Source: Climacteris rufus (taxonomy: Eukaryota > Chordata > Aves > Passeriformes > Climacteridae). From it: DNA of 64,000 bases. The notes under the pieces are model-generated. The model saw only the letters and a program-made list of their open reading frames with translations, was not told the DNA's origin and searched no databases. Position 1 is the first letter of the stretch. Every line of letters starts with the position of its first letter. Made by a program: the position numbers and the translations under genes. Where the stretch lies: assembly GCA_013398175.1 (NCBI GenBank), contig VZRZ01006468.1:1-64000 (forward strand), read 5' to 3'. Positions 23,734-37,405 of the stretch are shown piece by piece.

Positions 23734-26560
23734 AAATTTGAATTAGAAGAGTCCAAAGGACCTGGAATGCCAACAGACATTTATATCCGTAGCCAATCCA
23801 TTTGTCTATAAGAAACAGCATTGTGCAGGTTGAGCTGCCTACTCAAGAACTGCACAAAATAGCCACTGATGGACAAGACTGCATCTAATTCTTAATGTTG
23901 GGAACAAAGCATTGTATTTCCTGCCAAAAATAAGTTACTATTCAACTGTTCCAGTTTATTTCTGTTAAAAAATCCCTTAGCTGTTTATGTTTACATTCAT
24001 TCTAGTGGTATCACTCAAAAAATAAGATACTCGGTAGCACAGGTAGGGTAATAAGTACTTTTGTAAGCCCTTCGACTTTTCCTTTAGTTGTGCAAAACTA
24101 CTGTATCATTTCCATAGTTCACTGTTACATAGCAGTCACATTCAGCCTCACAGATGAATTCATGATTTTGAATTCTGTGCCTAAAAGCCGGATAATACCA
24201 TCTTCAAGCAGTTCTTAAGTGATGGTAAAACACCAGAACAGTATCTCTCTCAGATGCAGAGATACAAGTATAAGCTCTGCTGTAGAAAACAGAACAAAAG
24301 AACAGAAATTTAAATAAATTACAGAAATACTTTTTAAATATAAATCCTATGACATTAGGTATACTTCTTAAAAAACACGTTTAAACGCTCACCACACAAA
24401 ATACCTTTTCTGAGTTGTAAATTTAAAGGTCTTCTGTCCACAGAATATGTAGATTATTTGGCATGTGCTTAATTTATGCCTGACTCTCATAGGCATTCAG
24501 GATAAAAAATTCATGTCCAAACAGCTGTAATTGCTTCCTCCTTCACTGCGTAAGAGGGAAGCTGGGTGTGAAGAGAGCTGCCTTCTGACTGCATGGATAA
24601 AATTTCCAGCCCTATGAGCACCACCAAAGCAGAAGTGGTGCTGTTGGTGGGTCCATCTTGGAGGAAGTGGAACAACTTCAAAGTGGTTTTCACCGTCCTT
24701 GGCTGAACATGACTCTAACCCCAAGTACGATGTGCTGGTTGAGCAGCTTGTCAGAAATCCCCAGCCTTAGACTGCTTGTGCTGTCAAAAGGGCCTGCCTT
24801 AACAACAAGGTCTTCTCTTAACATCAGCAAATTTGGGAACTAGCACTGACCTAACACATGGTTCTCCTTAGAAAATGATGTTTGGGGCAAGGACATTGAG
24901 ATTTGGGAAATCTTCAGCACCTGAATGCTTGTCCTTGCCTGGCAGGCAGGAGCAGTCAAGCAGAAAGTCTCAGCTCTCTCCACCTGTAAAGGTGGTGGGC
25001 CTTTCAAGCCCTCTTGTGAGAGACTAAGTCAAGCACAGCAGGGCTTGCCCTTGGATTCAGACATCAGGGAATGTACTCATAAATAATAGATTCAAATGTT
25101 AATTAAAAAAATCTGCCACTGTCCCCAGCCATGCAGAAAGCACACTGCCTGTAACAAGGAAAATCCGTGCCATAAAAATGTGAGGTAATGTATTCCATCA
25201 GTCCTGCCTGCTCTCAGAGTCCACCACTTGAGCACTGCTTGGCCTTTTTGAAAAAGACATGTGGCAGAATAGCCATAACAATGAAATATTTTCAACTACC
25301 CCCAGGTCTGTAGGAGCATATACTTTGTATCAAATAATAGATAAAAGCTGCTGAAATAAATATTGTGGTATGACTGGAAGCAAGTGTTTTAGCTTTTTGT
25401 GCTGACTGTGATGTGCTAGGCTATTCCTCTGCATACCAGGATGGATCAATGCTGTGAGGACTGTCTCTTTTTTTTAATCAATTAATGAAACTGATTTTTG
25501 CAATTCTGAACAGAATATCAAGTTAGGTCTGAAAATACATAGACACAAAAGAATCTGAGAATGTTTGATTTTATAACAGAATTTTCAATTTTCTTGAAAA
25601 TAATGCATCTGTTAAAACCATAGCCATAGTTTTCAGGTGGCTTATTGTTTTCAGCATGTCATAATTGAAAGAAAAATATTACAGAAGCCTTGAAAGCTGA
25701 GAAGAGATGACTGATCTACTCAGTGTTTAATTTCTCTTGTTTCATTTTGCTTTGTTTCTGGGTGGAAAAGATCTGTGTTGATTGGGCTGAATTGACGGAG
25801 TGCAGTTGAAAAGCTGAGTGTAAAGGGTTTTTCTGTGCTTAATGAGCTAGAAATAGCTACTTAAAAAAAAAGAAGAGTAACTTTGTCTATTTTAAGTTCT
25901 TTATACAGACTAATCACTTTATGTTGTTTGAATTAAATTACCGCATGCACAGAGATGTTTTGGAAAGATGTATTGTTATTTTGCTGTGAGCCAGCCAGTT
26001 TTCTAAGGGTTAAATTAGTGAAATGCCTTCTAGTGCTGTAGGAGAACCAGAGCTGTTCTTTGGCCTTGATAGCACAGAATCTGTACTTGAGCCTTCCCTA
26101 ACAGGATAAATTTGCTCTATCACGCTGCATGCACCTCCATTTTTCTCCCTCCATTCTAAAAAAGAAGTGAATACTGTCTGCTGGTGATGATTTCAGGCTA
26201 TAAAAGAGTCTAACTTTTGCTACTAAATTTAAACCATGAACCTGTTAACATGTGTGAAGTTCCCCACATACCTACGCAGAGCCATTCACACACAAACACT
26301 GTGTCTGGCTGCACAATGTGTACTGTGTGGTGGTTTATGTAATGGTGTCGCTGCAACTCTTGGCAACCGCAGGGCTGCTGATGGCAGGCAGCCTGTGTTC
26401 AGCATCTTTCCTCTGCCTGCTGTAAGCACATGCAAGTTCAGTTCATCTGGACAGTTCCCTGAAAGCCCTTTGACTCTATTTCACTGGTGAAACACGAGGG
26501 GTTCTCACTCCTGCTGTAGTGTATCTCTGTGGGTTACCTGCCACTACTGCTGTCACACCA

Positions 26561-26602
26561 CCCACGAGTTCCCCTCGTGGGCCAAGCCCCTCGTGTGCCA
26601 AG
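26561..26602. repeat. 16-bp tandem duplication with an overlapping short hairpin
   Basis: The unit cccctcgtgggccaag (26571-26586) is followed by a copy differing at one base (26587-26602). Just before and overlapping it, cccacgag (26561-26568) and ctcgtggg (26574-26581) form an 8-bp inverted repeat around a 5-base loop. The patch is GC-richer than its surroundings. Confidence 0.85.
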
Positions 26603-28563
26603 CCCCGAGAGGATAAAACCCTGCAGAGCTCAGAGGTTGGGTTTTGCTATGATGAATGCTTAGGGCAGAGGCTGTGAGAGGGTTTTAAACCTCCAACTCT
26701 GGATGTGGATTGCATCCCAGAAAGTTTTGGCTACTTTATGGGTGATGAAGAAGGTCCTATACCATTGCTTTGAGTGAACAAAGGGGTATCTGAGATTGTG
26801 CCTGCAAAGTCTAGAAGCATTAAGGAGAACACTGGAGGCTCATACCAGCTGCCACCAGGATTTTTGGAACTGCTTCAGTCCACGAACAATTCTTTTATAT
26901 ATTAACCATTTTCAGGAATACATTTTTAAAACAGTCATTTTAGACCCAAAAAACCCCCTTGTATTACACACAACTTCTTTTGAAGTTGTTGTATTCATTT
27001 TAATGAGGTTTCTTTTCTGAGAAATGAAGTCTCTCCTGAGAAGCTAAGGTAGAAATAACCTGAAGTTGCTGTCATGCTGAAGACTGTTTAGGGAGCTAGT
27101 GGATGTGGTCCACTACCTGTCAAATGCACACTCCCCAACACTGCAGATAATAAGTGCAACCTTCAGCAGAGACCTCGCTGCAAACATGTCTGAAGCCTGG
27201 GATATTGCTCAGCAGTTTTGATGCAGACTGGCTAATGAATTGTTGAGAAGCACTTCTACAACTCTCACCTCTTGAGCTGAGAGTAGGAATATCATGTTTC
27301 CACAGCTGTTAGGACTACGTTTTTCAAAAAAAAACATTAGTCTGTGTCAGAGTTTTAACAGAGAAAGAAAGATCTCTCTTTATTTCACACTCCTCTGCAC
27401 AGCACCAGGGGAAGGGCTCCTTTGCTGGTGTGCCTGGCTGCAGAGCCACTGGCACCCAGCCCATCAGAAACAGCCCTGTTTAGAACTGATGGAATCACTG
27501 TCTTGTTTTTCTTTTGCCTTTATGAGAATAATAAACAATCCGTCGGTGCTAAAGCTTGAATAAGTGCAAGAATAACTCTCTCCTGTTTAGGTGTCTGTTG
27601 AAGGTCACACAAAAAGCTGATTTCTTAAAAATTCCTTTTTGGATTCAGCGATATCCATTCTGTTGAAAACTAACAGTTTGTATGTACATGGGGGAAAAAA
27701 TAATCCCAGAAGACAAATGATTGATGGAAAGTTTTATCCAAAACCATAGCAAGTACAGTATGTATTGTCTTCATACTCTAATTCTGAATGCACAGAGCAA
27801 AGGTGGAACATTTGGAGTATGTTTTCCATTTTCACTTGTTATCAGGACTAAAAATACGGGTAAAGGACAGAAGTCTATAACACAGAATAAAGGTCCAAAT
27901 TAAACAGCAAGACTATGCCACAAGAGCAGTACAGATTACTTTAACTAGTATAAAAAAGGCATTTTTATTTTTAAGCAGGAATAAAATCACCAAAGCACCA
28001 ATACTTTAGAAAGATGAAAGAAAATAATGTTGAATAATGCTGATGTTTGAAAAACGCAGAGCTGCTGGGTCAGGTGACACACTGGGAAAGTGAACAGCTA
28101 TCAGTGACTAAACAAACAGGTGGAAGAACAAAACTTAGAAAAACCTTCAACAAACAAGCAAAGACTAATAATATTAGATTGACTGGTATAAAAATAACAT
28201 CATCCTGAAGAAGTAAAGTAAACAGATACTGCTGGGATTATTTCTAAAAGTAACAAGCAGAGAAGATGAGACAGACACTAAAATGAGGAGAATCACTTCT
28301 CTGTTCATCTGATGGTGTCAAAGCCCATAAACAGGCTTCTTTACCTGAAAAAAGTTACCTGCCTTGGAGTACACCCATGGGGAAAATGTTAATTAATATT
28401 CAGGGACCCTGTGACATAATTAATTTTTGGTCTATGTGGATACCAGAAAGAGATAAAAGGTATCTATAAGGTATCTATCCAGTAAGGTTTATTACCTTAC
28501 CTGGCAATACCAGTGTTTCCCACTCCAGGCAAATTTGCACTTTACCTCTCCAGCTGTACATGT

Positions 28564-28598
28564 GGATAAAACCTAACAGAGAGGATAAAACCTAACAG
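28564..28598. repeat. 16-bp direct repeat, 19-base period
   Basis: The word ggataaaacctaacag occurs exactly at 28564-28579 and 28583-28598. Local tandem duplication in intergenic DNA. Confidence 0.95.
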
Positions 28599-29385
28599 CA
28601 AACAGGCACTATTGTACGCTGTGTGAAGAAGCAGAGCAGTGGATTCCGTATAGAAGTAGCAGAAGTTGTCTGCTTTATATTTGGGGAGGTATTTCCACAA
28701 GGGAACCTGTATAACTAAGTGTAAAAAGAACCATGTAGCTCCTCTAAGATATTGGAAACCAAAGGAGGGTTAAGAGTAGCTTTCCTTATGGAAAGCCTTG
28801 CTTGTCATAAAATTCATCAAAGTATTGATCCCACTGCATAGTAGAAGTGCATTTCTTCTTCCACTTTTCATTAAACACCCATAATGCCATGCAACAATGA
28901 TTTTTGTCAATTCTCCTGCATTTCAATGCACTTTCTTAAGTACACAGCTTTTCAAGAACAGATTGATACCATACCTAAAAAGGATAAAGTTGCAGCACAA
29001 CCAATATACAGTATGAAATTAAAGACATAATAAATTCCAAAGCAAAAAGCAGCACTGGAACCCAGGAGATGAGACTTACACAGGAATGTTTCCAAGGAAG
29101 CCTCTCTTAGGCTTCCCTAAATCTTGACAATGTGTATCTATTTAAATCACACTTCATGCTCAGATTCACTGGAGTACAGAAGTCAAGGCTGCAAGGAAAG
29201 TGAAAATTATTGGATATGTATCATTTCACTTGCCATTCAGCGTGGAAAATTATTTTAACACAGCCAGAGTGAGTCCATGTGCCTAGTATATACATATTTT
29301 AAAAAGGAACAATAAATAAATAATAATCTTTAAACTCTGCAGATTTGTTATACAAAAGAGTGTTACATATTAAGGCTCACACACT

Positions 29386-29652
29386 TCAATTACGAATCCG
29401 TCTGTACTTCACAATAGGCGTTCCCTGACAATTACATGCACCACCATGAAAAAGATCCAAATCTTTAGCAGTCCAATCACTACAGTTCAGCATATTGACA
29501 AAAACTGGCAATAATCCTACAGCCAAAAGCTTTACTTCAGATTTCTGAGATATCCCAGTAAATCCATGATCCATTCTTACATGTCTGGTAAAAAAAACAG
29601 GCACTATTGTACCTCCTGCTGGGGCACAGTAATGCAGGATACCAAGGAACAC
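29386..29652 (-). other. Unassigned 88-codon open frame
   Basis: A minus-strand frame of about 90 codons ends with the text NCQGTPIVKYRRIRN. Its residue mix is less AT-biased than most chance frames here, with spaced Cys and Gly. I could not assign it to a family, see no acceptor site with a pyrimidine tract at its start (it begins just after a stop), and no neighbouring exon on that strand. Chance is the default reading; a fragment of a decayed insertion is possible. Confidence 0.12.
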
Positions 29653-31588
29653 AGAGGTGTTAGAATTATAGACTTATCAATGCTGCCATTCACCTTCTGC
29701 TTTTCTGTATTCATTCCCTGGGGTGGCAGGCAATGCAACTCAACTCAACTTTCACCTGTCTGGCAGAAAGATTTCACAGTCTTTCTGCTCTGAAGGTTGG
29801 ATTTAATTCACCTGACTTCAACTGTGTCAAAGCTATTGATCTAAACTAAATTGACTTGGTTTCCTCTGTCATTGGCAGGAAAAAATAAAGGATGGAGAGG
29901 ATGACAAGTCACATCTATCTTAGGCGTGATGCCATCGGTACTGCATGTGTTACTCATTAGATGTCAGTCTTTTTGCATAGCAAGAGTCATTCTATGATTC
30001 TTAAAAATAAATGTTATTTCTTTTAGCTATAAATATTTGTCTAATAGAAATCAATGTAAACATAATCAGCAAGCTGTGTATATGAATTTCTGTCACACAA
30101 CTTCAGCTCTAACTCGGGAAGACCGGATTTATTCAGCCACCACCTGGCATCTTTTCAGGTGCTGTGGACCATGAGTGCTTCTCTTTTTCTCTGTTTCTCA
30201 TGTCTCTTTTAATCGCACACAGTATTTTTGTTAGTCAACATTCACATTTCATTTCTTGTCCTTATATTTTGCTGGAGAGGGAGACAAAAATGTAAGAGTC
30301 CCCATAAATAACAATTAGACATCCAATGCTCAGTTAGCTGCTTGGTGCATTCCTTTTCTTCTTTTTTTCCTGGACAGATTTTTTAGAAGTTAAACAAATG
30401 CTACTATACAAAATACAGAAAACACCACACACACAGAACACCAGTACATGAATAATCAGGAAATGTAGAGTATTCAGACTCTATCATAGGGCAGTTCCAA
30501 ATCTGTCACTGAAAATAGCAAATTCCAGGGTTGTTAAGACCTTGTGGATTTTACCCCAGCAGCTGCCTGGCTATCAGCTGCCTGCTGAATTCATAGGAGA
30601 CGCCCCTGTAAACAGTCAGTCTCCTCTGTTAATTATCTCTTTTTCTTTTTTCTAGCAGGCATTACATGGTATTTAAAGGCTACTGAGTTAAAAGTGCTCC
30701 CCGAGTTTACAATGAAAATGTTATTTTTATAAGAAGGTATAAGAATTCCATGTTCGATGCAAATGATCAGTAATGCAAACTAGTAAACAAATATTCAAAG
30801 TAAGCTACAACCTCTTCAGCTTCCCACTGCAGAAACCAATCTTTTTCTTGTAAAAGTCAATACTTTCATTAGAAAGAAAACTCACTCTGAGTTTTTTATG
30901 AGCAAGAAAAATAAAATGTAGTCACAGGTTCATGGTAAAACATTTATCAGAATTGCATGAGTGAACTAAATACTTTCTAGTAAATGATGTAGTAAAAAAA
31001 CCCTCAGAATTTATGCACGGATCTAGTGACTATGGATTTCTCTGTTCTGTGCTTTTTTTTTAATGAATGTTTGTGCAATAATTGCAACAACATTTAGGTT
31101 TGCAGATACACCAAAATATTTTAATACTATATTTCACAGAGTGACCACATTTACCAAATGTGCACAAACAGGCAAAGCCTGCCCATAAGACATTGCTGTT
31201 ATCACTCAGATTTTTAAGCCACAGCACAGTCAGCTTTCACAGAGGGCTCACACTTATTTCAAGGGACACAACCTCATTCTTATTCAGTACACTGTAAATT
31301 TAAAGCCAATTTGCATTTTAATCTTCTACCTGTGATCCAGCACTACAGTAAAAAGAAGTAAAAATGTGAACTTAAACCTTCACAAACTTGAGGAAAATTC
31401 TGATGGGGTCTCATCTTTTGTGACATGAATGCCTCAAATTGCTATTATGAAGTGATGCCTGGTTGTGTACCCTCCTTTACATATTTCTCCATGAACTATT
31501 ATGCCTTAGGATTAAGGAAGCTATTTCGAGGGTGCCATATGTACTGCTGCACCCAGTATGGCAGAAATTCCAGGTGCCCATGTTGAGT

Positions 31589-31631
31589 GTGTGGATACTT
31601 AGAAGCCATGTTCGTTTCTAAGTATCCACAC
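31589..31631. repeat. Perfect 16-bp stem hairpin, 11-base loop
   Basis: The left arm gtgtggatacttagaa (31589-31604) and right arm ttctaagtatccacac (31616-31631) are exact reverse complements around gccatgttcgt. The words ccaggtg (31570-31576) and cacctgg (31629-31635) form a second, wider inverted pair that overlaps the right arm. The location is intergenic. It may be a remnant of a small inverted-repeat element or a structured transcript; no known element was recognised. Confidence 0.95.
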
Positions 31632-34600
31632 CTGGACTGACCTCGTGCATTTGAGAGAGCTCACTGCCAGCAGGCTTTATTTTGAAAAACCATACCCCAT
31701 GTGTTCGTGCCATTTGCACACATCAATATCCTAGGTATTATTCCTGTTCTAGAATGGTGAGCAAAGAAGCAATGTGCTGACAAGTGTAAACCAGGAAAAG
31801 TTAAGGAAGAAGAAACTAATGAATAGAAGTGGTTTGTCAGGTGAGCATTTTAAGGATGACACCTATGGCTATCCAGAGGCATGATCCCCATCCCATGTAG
31901 ACCAAGTAGGCCAATTCAAGCTCCTCTGCTATAACCTGCTATTAAATTCATGTAACTATGCTTTTACTGCAAAACATAACTAGACCCAGAGCTAGCCATG
32001 GAAGCAGGTTTGGACCAGGTACATATAAAACACCCTAAAAATGATCATTGGTGTGGATTTGTATTGTCATGAATCTGTTATAATGGCCCTGCACAAGCCT
32101 CCTCTTCACAGACTGCTTGTTTAAGCAAGGGTTGCAGTCCTGGTACCTCAAATCACATTTGTCAGGAACTGAGAAGAGAAGCAGTCACAAAAATCAGTAA
32201 TGGCTCTATGCATTCAGAGGAACTTGGCCCCATAGAATTATCTGCTGCATGTCTCACAAACTATGATATATGAGATTTGTACCAGCCCAATAACATTTGT
32301 TTGACTTTCTTAGATACAAACAATTATATATTGAACTTCAACCAGTACTATTGGCACAGCAATATTTTCTGATAGCCACTGTCCCTACTTCTGTATGGGA
32401 AGACTGAGAATTCTAAAAAAAGAAACAGCACAAAATACAAACCTCCAGATACCAAAACTTAACACTCCCGGTCTGCCTGGATCAAAACCCAGACAGCAGC
32501 AGCTTTCAATGTCATGAAAAACCATCCATTGTACATGCTGTGAACCAGTCAGTTCAGTTTTTCATGATCCAGACTGCACATCAGCTGTGACATTTGACTT
32601 GAAACTAGAAATATTTTGGAAGTCTAATCAAAACTGCTGCAGGTGTTTCAAAATGCTTGTAAAAATATTTGAGTTAATGCACATCTAGTAAACAGTTAGC
32701 TAACTGGAATATTAGAATGAATCACTACAGTGCTTCTTTAATGTCTTTCTTTTAGGCAAAAGTATCCATAACTCCCATTCAATTTTATCTTTCAAGTTAT
32801 TAATATCAAAAATCTTTCATTCACGTCATGAAGCCCATGGTTTATAATGTATATGCTCAAACATCAGTTATTGCATTTTTGACAGGAAAAGACCTATTGC
32901 AGGTGCTGGAGGAAACAATCAGGCAGCTTCAGAGATCATTTCATGGCATTTAGAAGTGGGTATTGCTTCAGTCTCATTGTTTCGCACCTTAATTCACATG
33001 ACTTTTATGACCTCTCTATCTAAACGTTTCAACATGGATATTAAAATACTTGGAAACCATCCTTGTTATTCATTTGACTTACCCTGCCCAGAGATTAAAG
33101 GGATATTTTTCTCCAGCTGAATTCCATTCAACTTTTCTCAGTCGATTTTGTTCTTTTGTTATTAGCAGCTTATTGAAAGAGATCTGCATAAACCTTTGAA
33201 AAGGCACCAGTTCTAAAGTGCTACACTGAATTCACCTCAGATCAAGGGGAAAAGAGTCATTCAGCATATAAAAAATAGGTTCAGAGTAATGCTTCAAGCA
33301 CCGAATTCTAGGCTATTTAATTACTAATCTGTGGGACAAGTCAGCATGCATTACACTGATCATGTCACATCAGTTACAAAGACCTGCAGGAGTCTGAAGC
33401 TAGGATATGAAGGTAGAACTGTCATAATTTTCAGTAAATTTGTTGCTTTTCTCATTTGTCACAAGTCAGAATATTCCAATTTTTTGAACTGAAACTGGAG
33501 ATTAAGAATGTGGGATAAGCATACACAGTCCTTCCTGTTACAGGTGTTTGGGGAGATGACTTATTAACCAGGCTCACACCCACAGAGTAACCCAGGAAAG
33601 CTGTAATAGTAGTGACAGCACTTCCCAGGAAAAAGGGCAATCATGTTGTGGCTTCCCCTCCTTCAATAGTTTCTCCTTAAAATGCAATAATGCAAAAATC
33701 TTAGAAATTTTATCTCCTGGAGTTGGCTGGGAGAAGTAATAAATCGGTGGATCTTATTGCTAGCTTTGACATACGTGCTCCAAATATCTTCTTTTGCAGA
33801 GCAAAGGCTCTTAAGAAATTGCCAGAGCTTTATATTCATGGCATTTAGAGACAGAAATAGTTGCCATTATGAAGGAGTCACTATGTTGGCTTGGATTTAC
33901 CTTTGCATTCACATAGCCTCACATAAAACAAAAACTGTATAGTAGGCTACTGGTTCAGGTGAAGATGCAAAAATCATTACTATGTTCCCCAAAAAACCAC
34001 TCTTTTCCAACAGTGTCTCAGAAAATCACCTTTTCAGACAGTTTGGGCTGGTGCATCCATAATCAGGCTCTCAAGTTTGAAAAAAAATTTAAATAACCTT
34101 TTTTTTTAAACCGTGTTTGACCCATTATTTTCAAATGCATTTCCTTATGTCTTTAAGATGGATACTCATATTCCTTCTTCATTCACAGTATTAGGGAACA
34201 GTATGCTGAGGTGCCATGGAAGCTGGGAACTGAATTATTTATCTCTTCACAGGAGCAAGATGCAGAAGAAAGAACAAGTTGAAAACTCCTATAGGTAGGC
34301 TAGAAGAAAATGTATTCCCACAGAAAAAGACCTAGAAAAAGGAATTACATTCCAACCAATGCAATGGTATAGCTTCCAGCACATAAATTCAAGCTACAGC
34401 CTGGAGCCTTTGATATCCTCTCACAGCTTCCAGCCACAACTCAAAACTTTATTCCATCAACCACAAGAGGTGGGATTTTTTCTTCACTGCTCTCCAACAT
34501 TTTTCCTGCATGTCAAAAACTGACAAATAGAATGCTTTGCTAGGAGTATGTTTCCTCACTTAACTGTAGTATCAAGAATGTATTTCAATACAGCGAGAGT

Positions 34601-34809
34601 CTGTACTTTTTAGCTTGAGGGTATGAATTTGTCACCTTGAAATAGCCTCCTCACAGTGATGGATGATATTTCCTTACTGGTCACTCCAGGGTGTTACATG
34701 CTTTTGTACAACTGTTTAGAACAAACCTACCTAGAGATGCTATTCCCTCTGCTAATAAACATTTCCTTTCTTTCCATTATTTCTCATTTCTTTCCTTTCT
34801 TTCTCAATG

Positions 34810-34841
34810 AGTATATCCACTCATACAGCAGTGGATATACT
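34810..34841. repeat. Perfect 12-bp stem hairpin, 8-base loop
   Basis: agtatatccact (34810-34821) is the exact reverse complement of agtggatatact (34830-34841). Intergenic, with no recognised family. Confidence 0.9.
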
Positions 34842-36799
34842 ACAAGCTATTAGAATATTCACTCAATGAACAGACCTCTTAAATTCAGCTACTGAATTTA
34901 TGTAAAAAAACCAAAAAACAAACAACAAAAATCCTCTTAAAAACATTAAAGTACATTTATGGTGAGTATATCTCCTGCAGTTTGGTTGACAGGTTACAAT
35001 CCTTGGCATAGCAGATACAGTGAATATTCTGGATTATGCTTCACCTATTTTTACAAAAGTGGCAACCCTAGGAGTCCATAAAGGGACAGAAAGGAATGCC
35101 TGGCTTGTACCTAAGTATTACATGACCAAGCACCACCAGCAGACCTGTTAAATCTTAGGCATTCAGTAAGAGACTTGGAAACTTCTCCACCAAGGTGCCT
35201 GCAGTTGCAGAACATAATCACAGCTTCACTCCTGTTCCAGGTTCCCATCTGTCAGATCCATCTGGACTCTGATCCATCATGCACTGATTATCTGCATCTG
35301 GTACAGGAAAACAGGACAGGAACAGACGCAAAGTGCTACACAGCAGCTAAAGAAGGTAACAAGGGAGCCACCACAATTAAAAGTTCATATACATTGGCAG
35401 GAATACACTACATCTATTGACCCATCCATCCTATATATGTGGTTATATACAGAGATAGGGTTGAGTGCTTTCTTGCACAATGGAAATACTCAAGAAAACT
35501 TATGTTAAAAGTAATAATTTAAACAATACTTTACATTGGCATAAACCAATACTGTTGTAAAAAAAGAAAAGAAAGCATGTCCTCTTCTTACCCATTTTCT
35601 TGTTCCTGTTCTTGTGTTATCCATTCCCCTCGGCTAACACAAACATCTGTCAGGTTGCTTGATGAATCAGGATATAGACTATACCTGAATTAAAAATATT
35701 CTGTTTCTTGTCAGGTTAATTTCAATCTCATTAAATCCTGAATATAATTCAGCACATAATTTACAATATGACAATGCAAATGCCTACACTGACCAAGGAA
35801 GTAAGAAACATATAGGTAGGAGAAGGAAGGATTGCATCTTTTAGTGACAATTCTGTCTTAATTTAGCTTAAAGTGATCACAGTCTTATTACTCTGCTGTC
35901 TCAAAGCTCATCAAAATGATTTAAGAAGACAGTGCCACCATGAACAGTAGACCAGCCCTCCTCATTACCCACATTCCCCACTCTCTTTCTGGTGTAGGCT
36001 TTACTGAATATGCAGGTAAGTCTGATCAATTCACTGTTCCCACTGAAAATTAACTTTTAGCTGCACCATAGATGAACTGACTGCACAGTTACACAACCAG
36101 ACTAACACAAGAAAATGGGTGAGAGGTCATACAGGTGAAAGAGTTTCCTTTGGCAGGCAGAACACCTGAAAATCATCAGTTTTTTCTAAGCATGAAACTA
36201 GACTTTTACTATTGCCTTTTACTGGTCATCTGAATTTTAAGCAAAGGCTTCTAGTCCCAGTTTTTCCGCATTTTCAAAGGAGCACTACATAAAATTGTGG
36301 TACATAAAACCATCAGAAGGAGGTGCTAATTGTTCCCTCTCATGTGGAAAGTTCTCTACAGTTCTTTACTAAACAAGTACCTAACACTCACTGAAAAAAG
36401 TATAAATACATGAAACAACACAAATGGCTTTTGGGATATTCCAATTAACTTGTAAATAAAAATGTACTAGACAGTAATTTTTACAGTCTTTCTCAAAAAC
36501 ACTTTTTTCTCTTGTGCTACTCAATATTTAAATATAAAGGCTCCAAGAAAGCAGTGATGCTTTTGTGCTTTAGCACACACATAACAAGTTTCTTTTTGGT
36601 GGGTCAGAAATAATTTCTCAGGTTTGATTGGACAACTATAATATTTCACACATCATGTTTCCAAAAGGCTTAGTGGTTTGAGCAGAAAAAACAATTATCA
36701 GTCCTTTTCCACATTTTCAGGACTTCACCAGAAACCAAACAGGGATCTCTGCAGCTATGAGGATTACAGTCCTTGGGTCAGACATTTACGAGTAAAGCA

Positions 36800-37405
36800 A
36801 AGATCTGCACCATACAGGCACTAGAATCATCAATGACATCCTGGCCTGTATCAGCAACAGTGTGGCCAACAGGAGCAGGGCAGTGATTGTCTCCCTGTAC
36901 TCGGCACTGGTGAAGCTGCAACACAAATGCTGTGTTCAGTTTTGGGTCCCTCACTGCAAGAAAGACATCGAGGTGCTGGAGTGTGTTCAGAAAAGGGCAA
37001 CAGAGCTGGGGAAGGGGTTGGAGCACAAGTCTCATGAGGAGCAGCTGAGGGAGCTGGGATTGTTCAGCCTGGAGAATCTCTACAACTGCCTGAAAGGAGG
37101 CTGTAGCTTAGAGGGTGTCAGCCTTTTCTCCCAAGTAACAAGTGATACTACAAGAGGAAATGGCCTCAAGTTGTACCAGAGGAGATTTAGATTGGCTATT
37201 AAGAGAAATTTCTTCACCAAAACGGGTGTCAAGCTTTGGAATGGGCTGCCAGGGAAGTGGTTAAATCACCATCCCTGAAGGTATTTGAAAGGCATGTAGA
37301 TGTGGCACTTAGGAACATGGTTTAGTGGTGGACTTGGCAGTGCTGGATTTACAGTTAGGTTCAATGATCTTAAAGGTCTTTTCCAACCTAAATAATTCTA
37401 GTTAG
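36800..37405 (+). mobile_element. CR1-type LINE, 5'-truncated copy (C-terminal end of ORF2 plus 3' UTR)
   Basis: The segment encodes the end of a CR1 reverse-transcriptase ORF: text such as VIVSLYSALVKLQHKCCVQFW, KKDIEVLECVQKRAT, EQLRELGLFSLE and RGNGLKL, followed by FRLAIKRNFFTK and the LWNGLP motif. The open frame (36862-37278) is still free of stops. After the stop, the characteristic tail gatcttaaaggtcttttcc leads to a decayed ATTCTA end near 37400. Compared with the usual CR1 text, about nine residues (the KRRLRGDLI region) are missing after FSLEN, an in-frame deletion of roughly 27 bases (from memory of the consensus). 5' truncation is normal for CR1. The copy lacks the catalytic RT domain, so it is not autonomous. 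Confidence 0.92.

Larger units (their letters stand above)
21761..36799. other. Intergenic region between CPA6 and ARFGEF1, first part
   Basis: About 15 kb of AT-rich DNA with no recognisable exon. It holds small tandem duplications at 23693-23733, 28564-28598 and 26571-26602, perfect hairpins at 31589-31631 and 34810-34841, and two unassigned minus-strand open frames (23523-23215 and 29652-29386). I see nothing else that I can name. Additional diverged repeats may be present below my ability to recognise them. Confidence 0.7.

Noticed and set aside
28601..29611. 17-base word aacaggcactattgtac present at about 28601 and again near 29595
   Set aside because: Flanks do not match; one such coincidence is not surprising in 64 kb of AT-biased sequence.
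29386..29652. Short resemblance of the minus-strand frame to a retroviral envelope-like phrase
   Set aside because: Only about six residues agree, no neighbouring gag, pol or LTR features are present, and the rest of the frame does not follow any envelope family.
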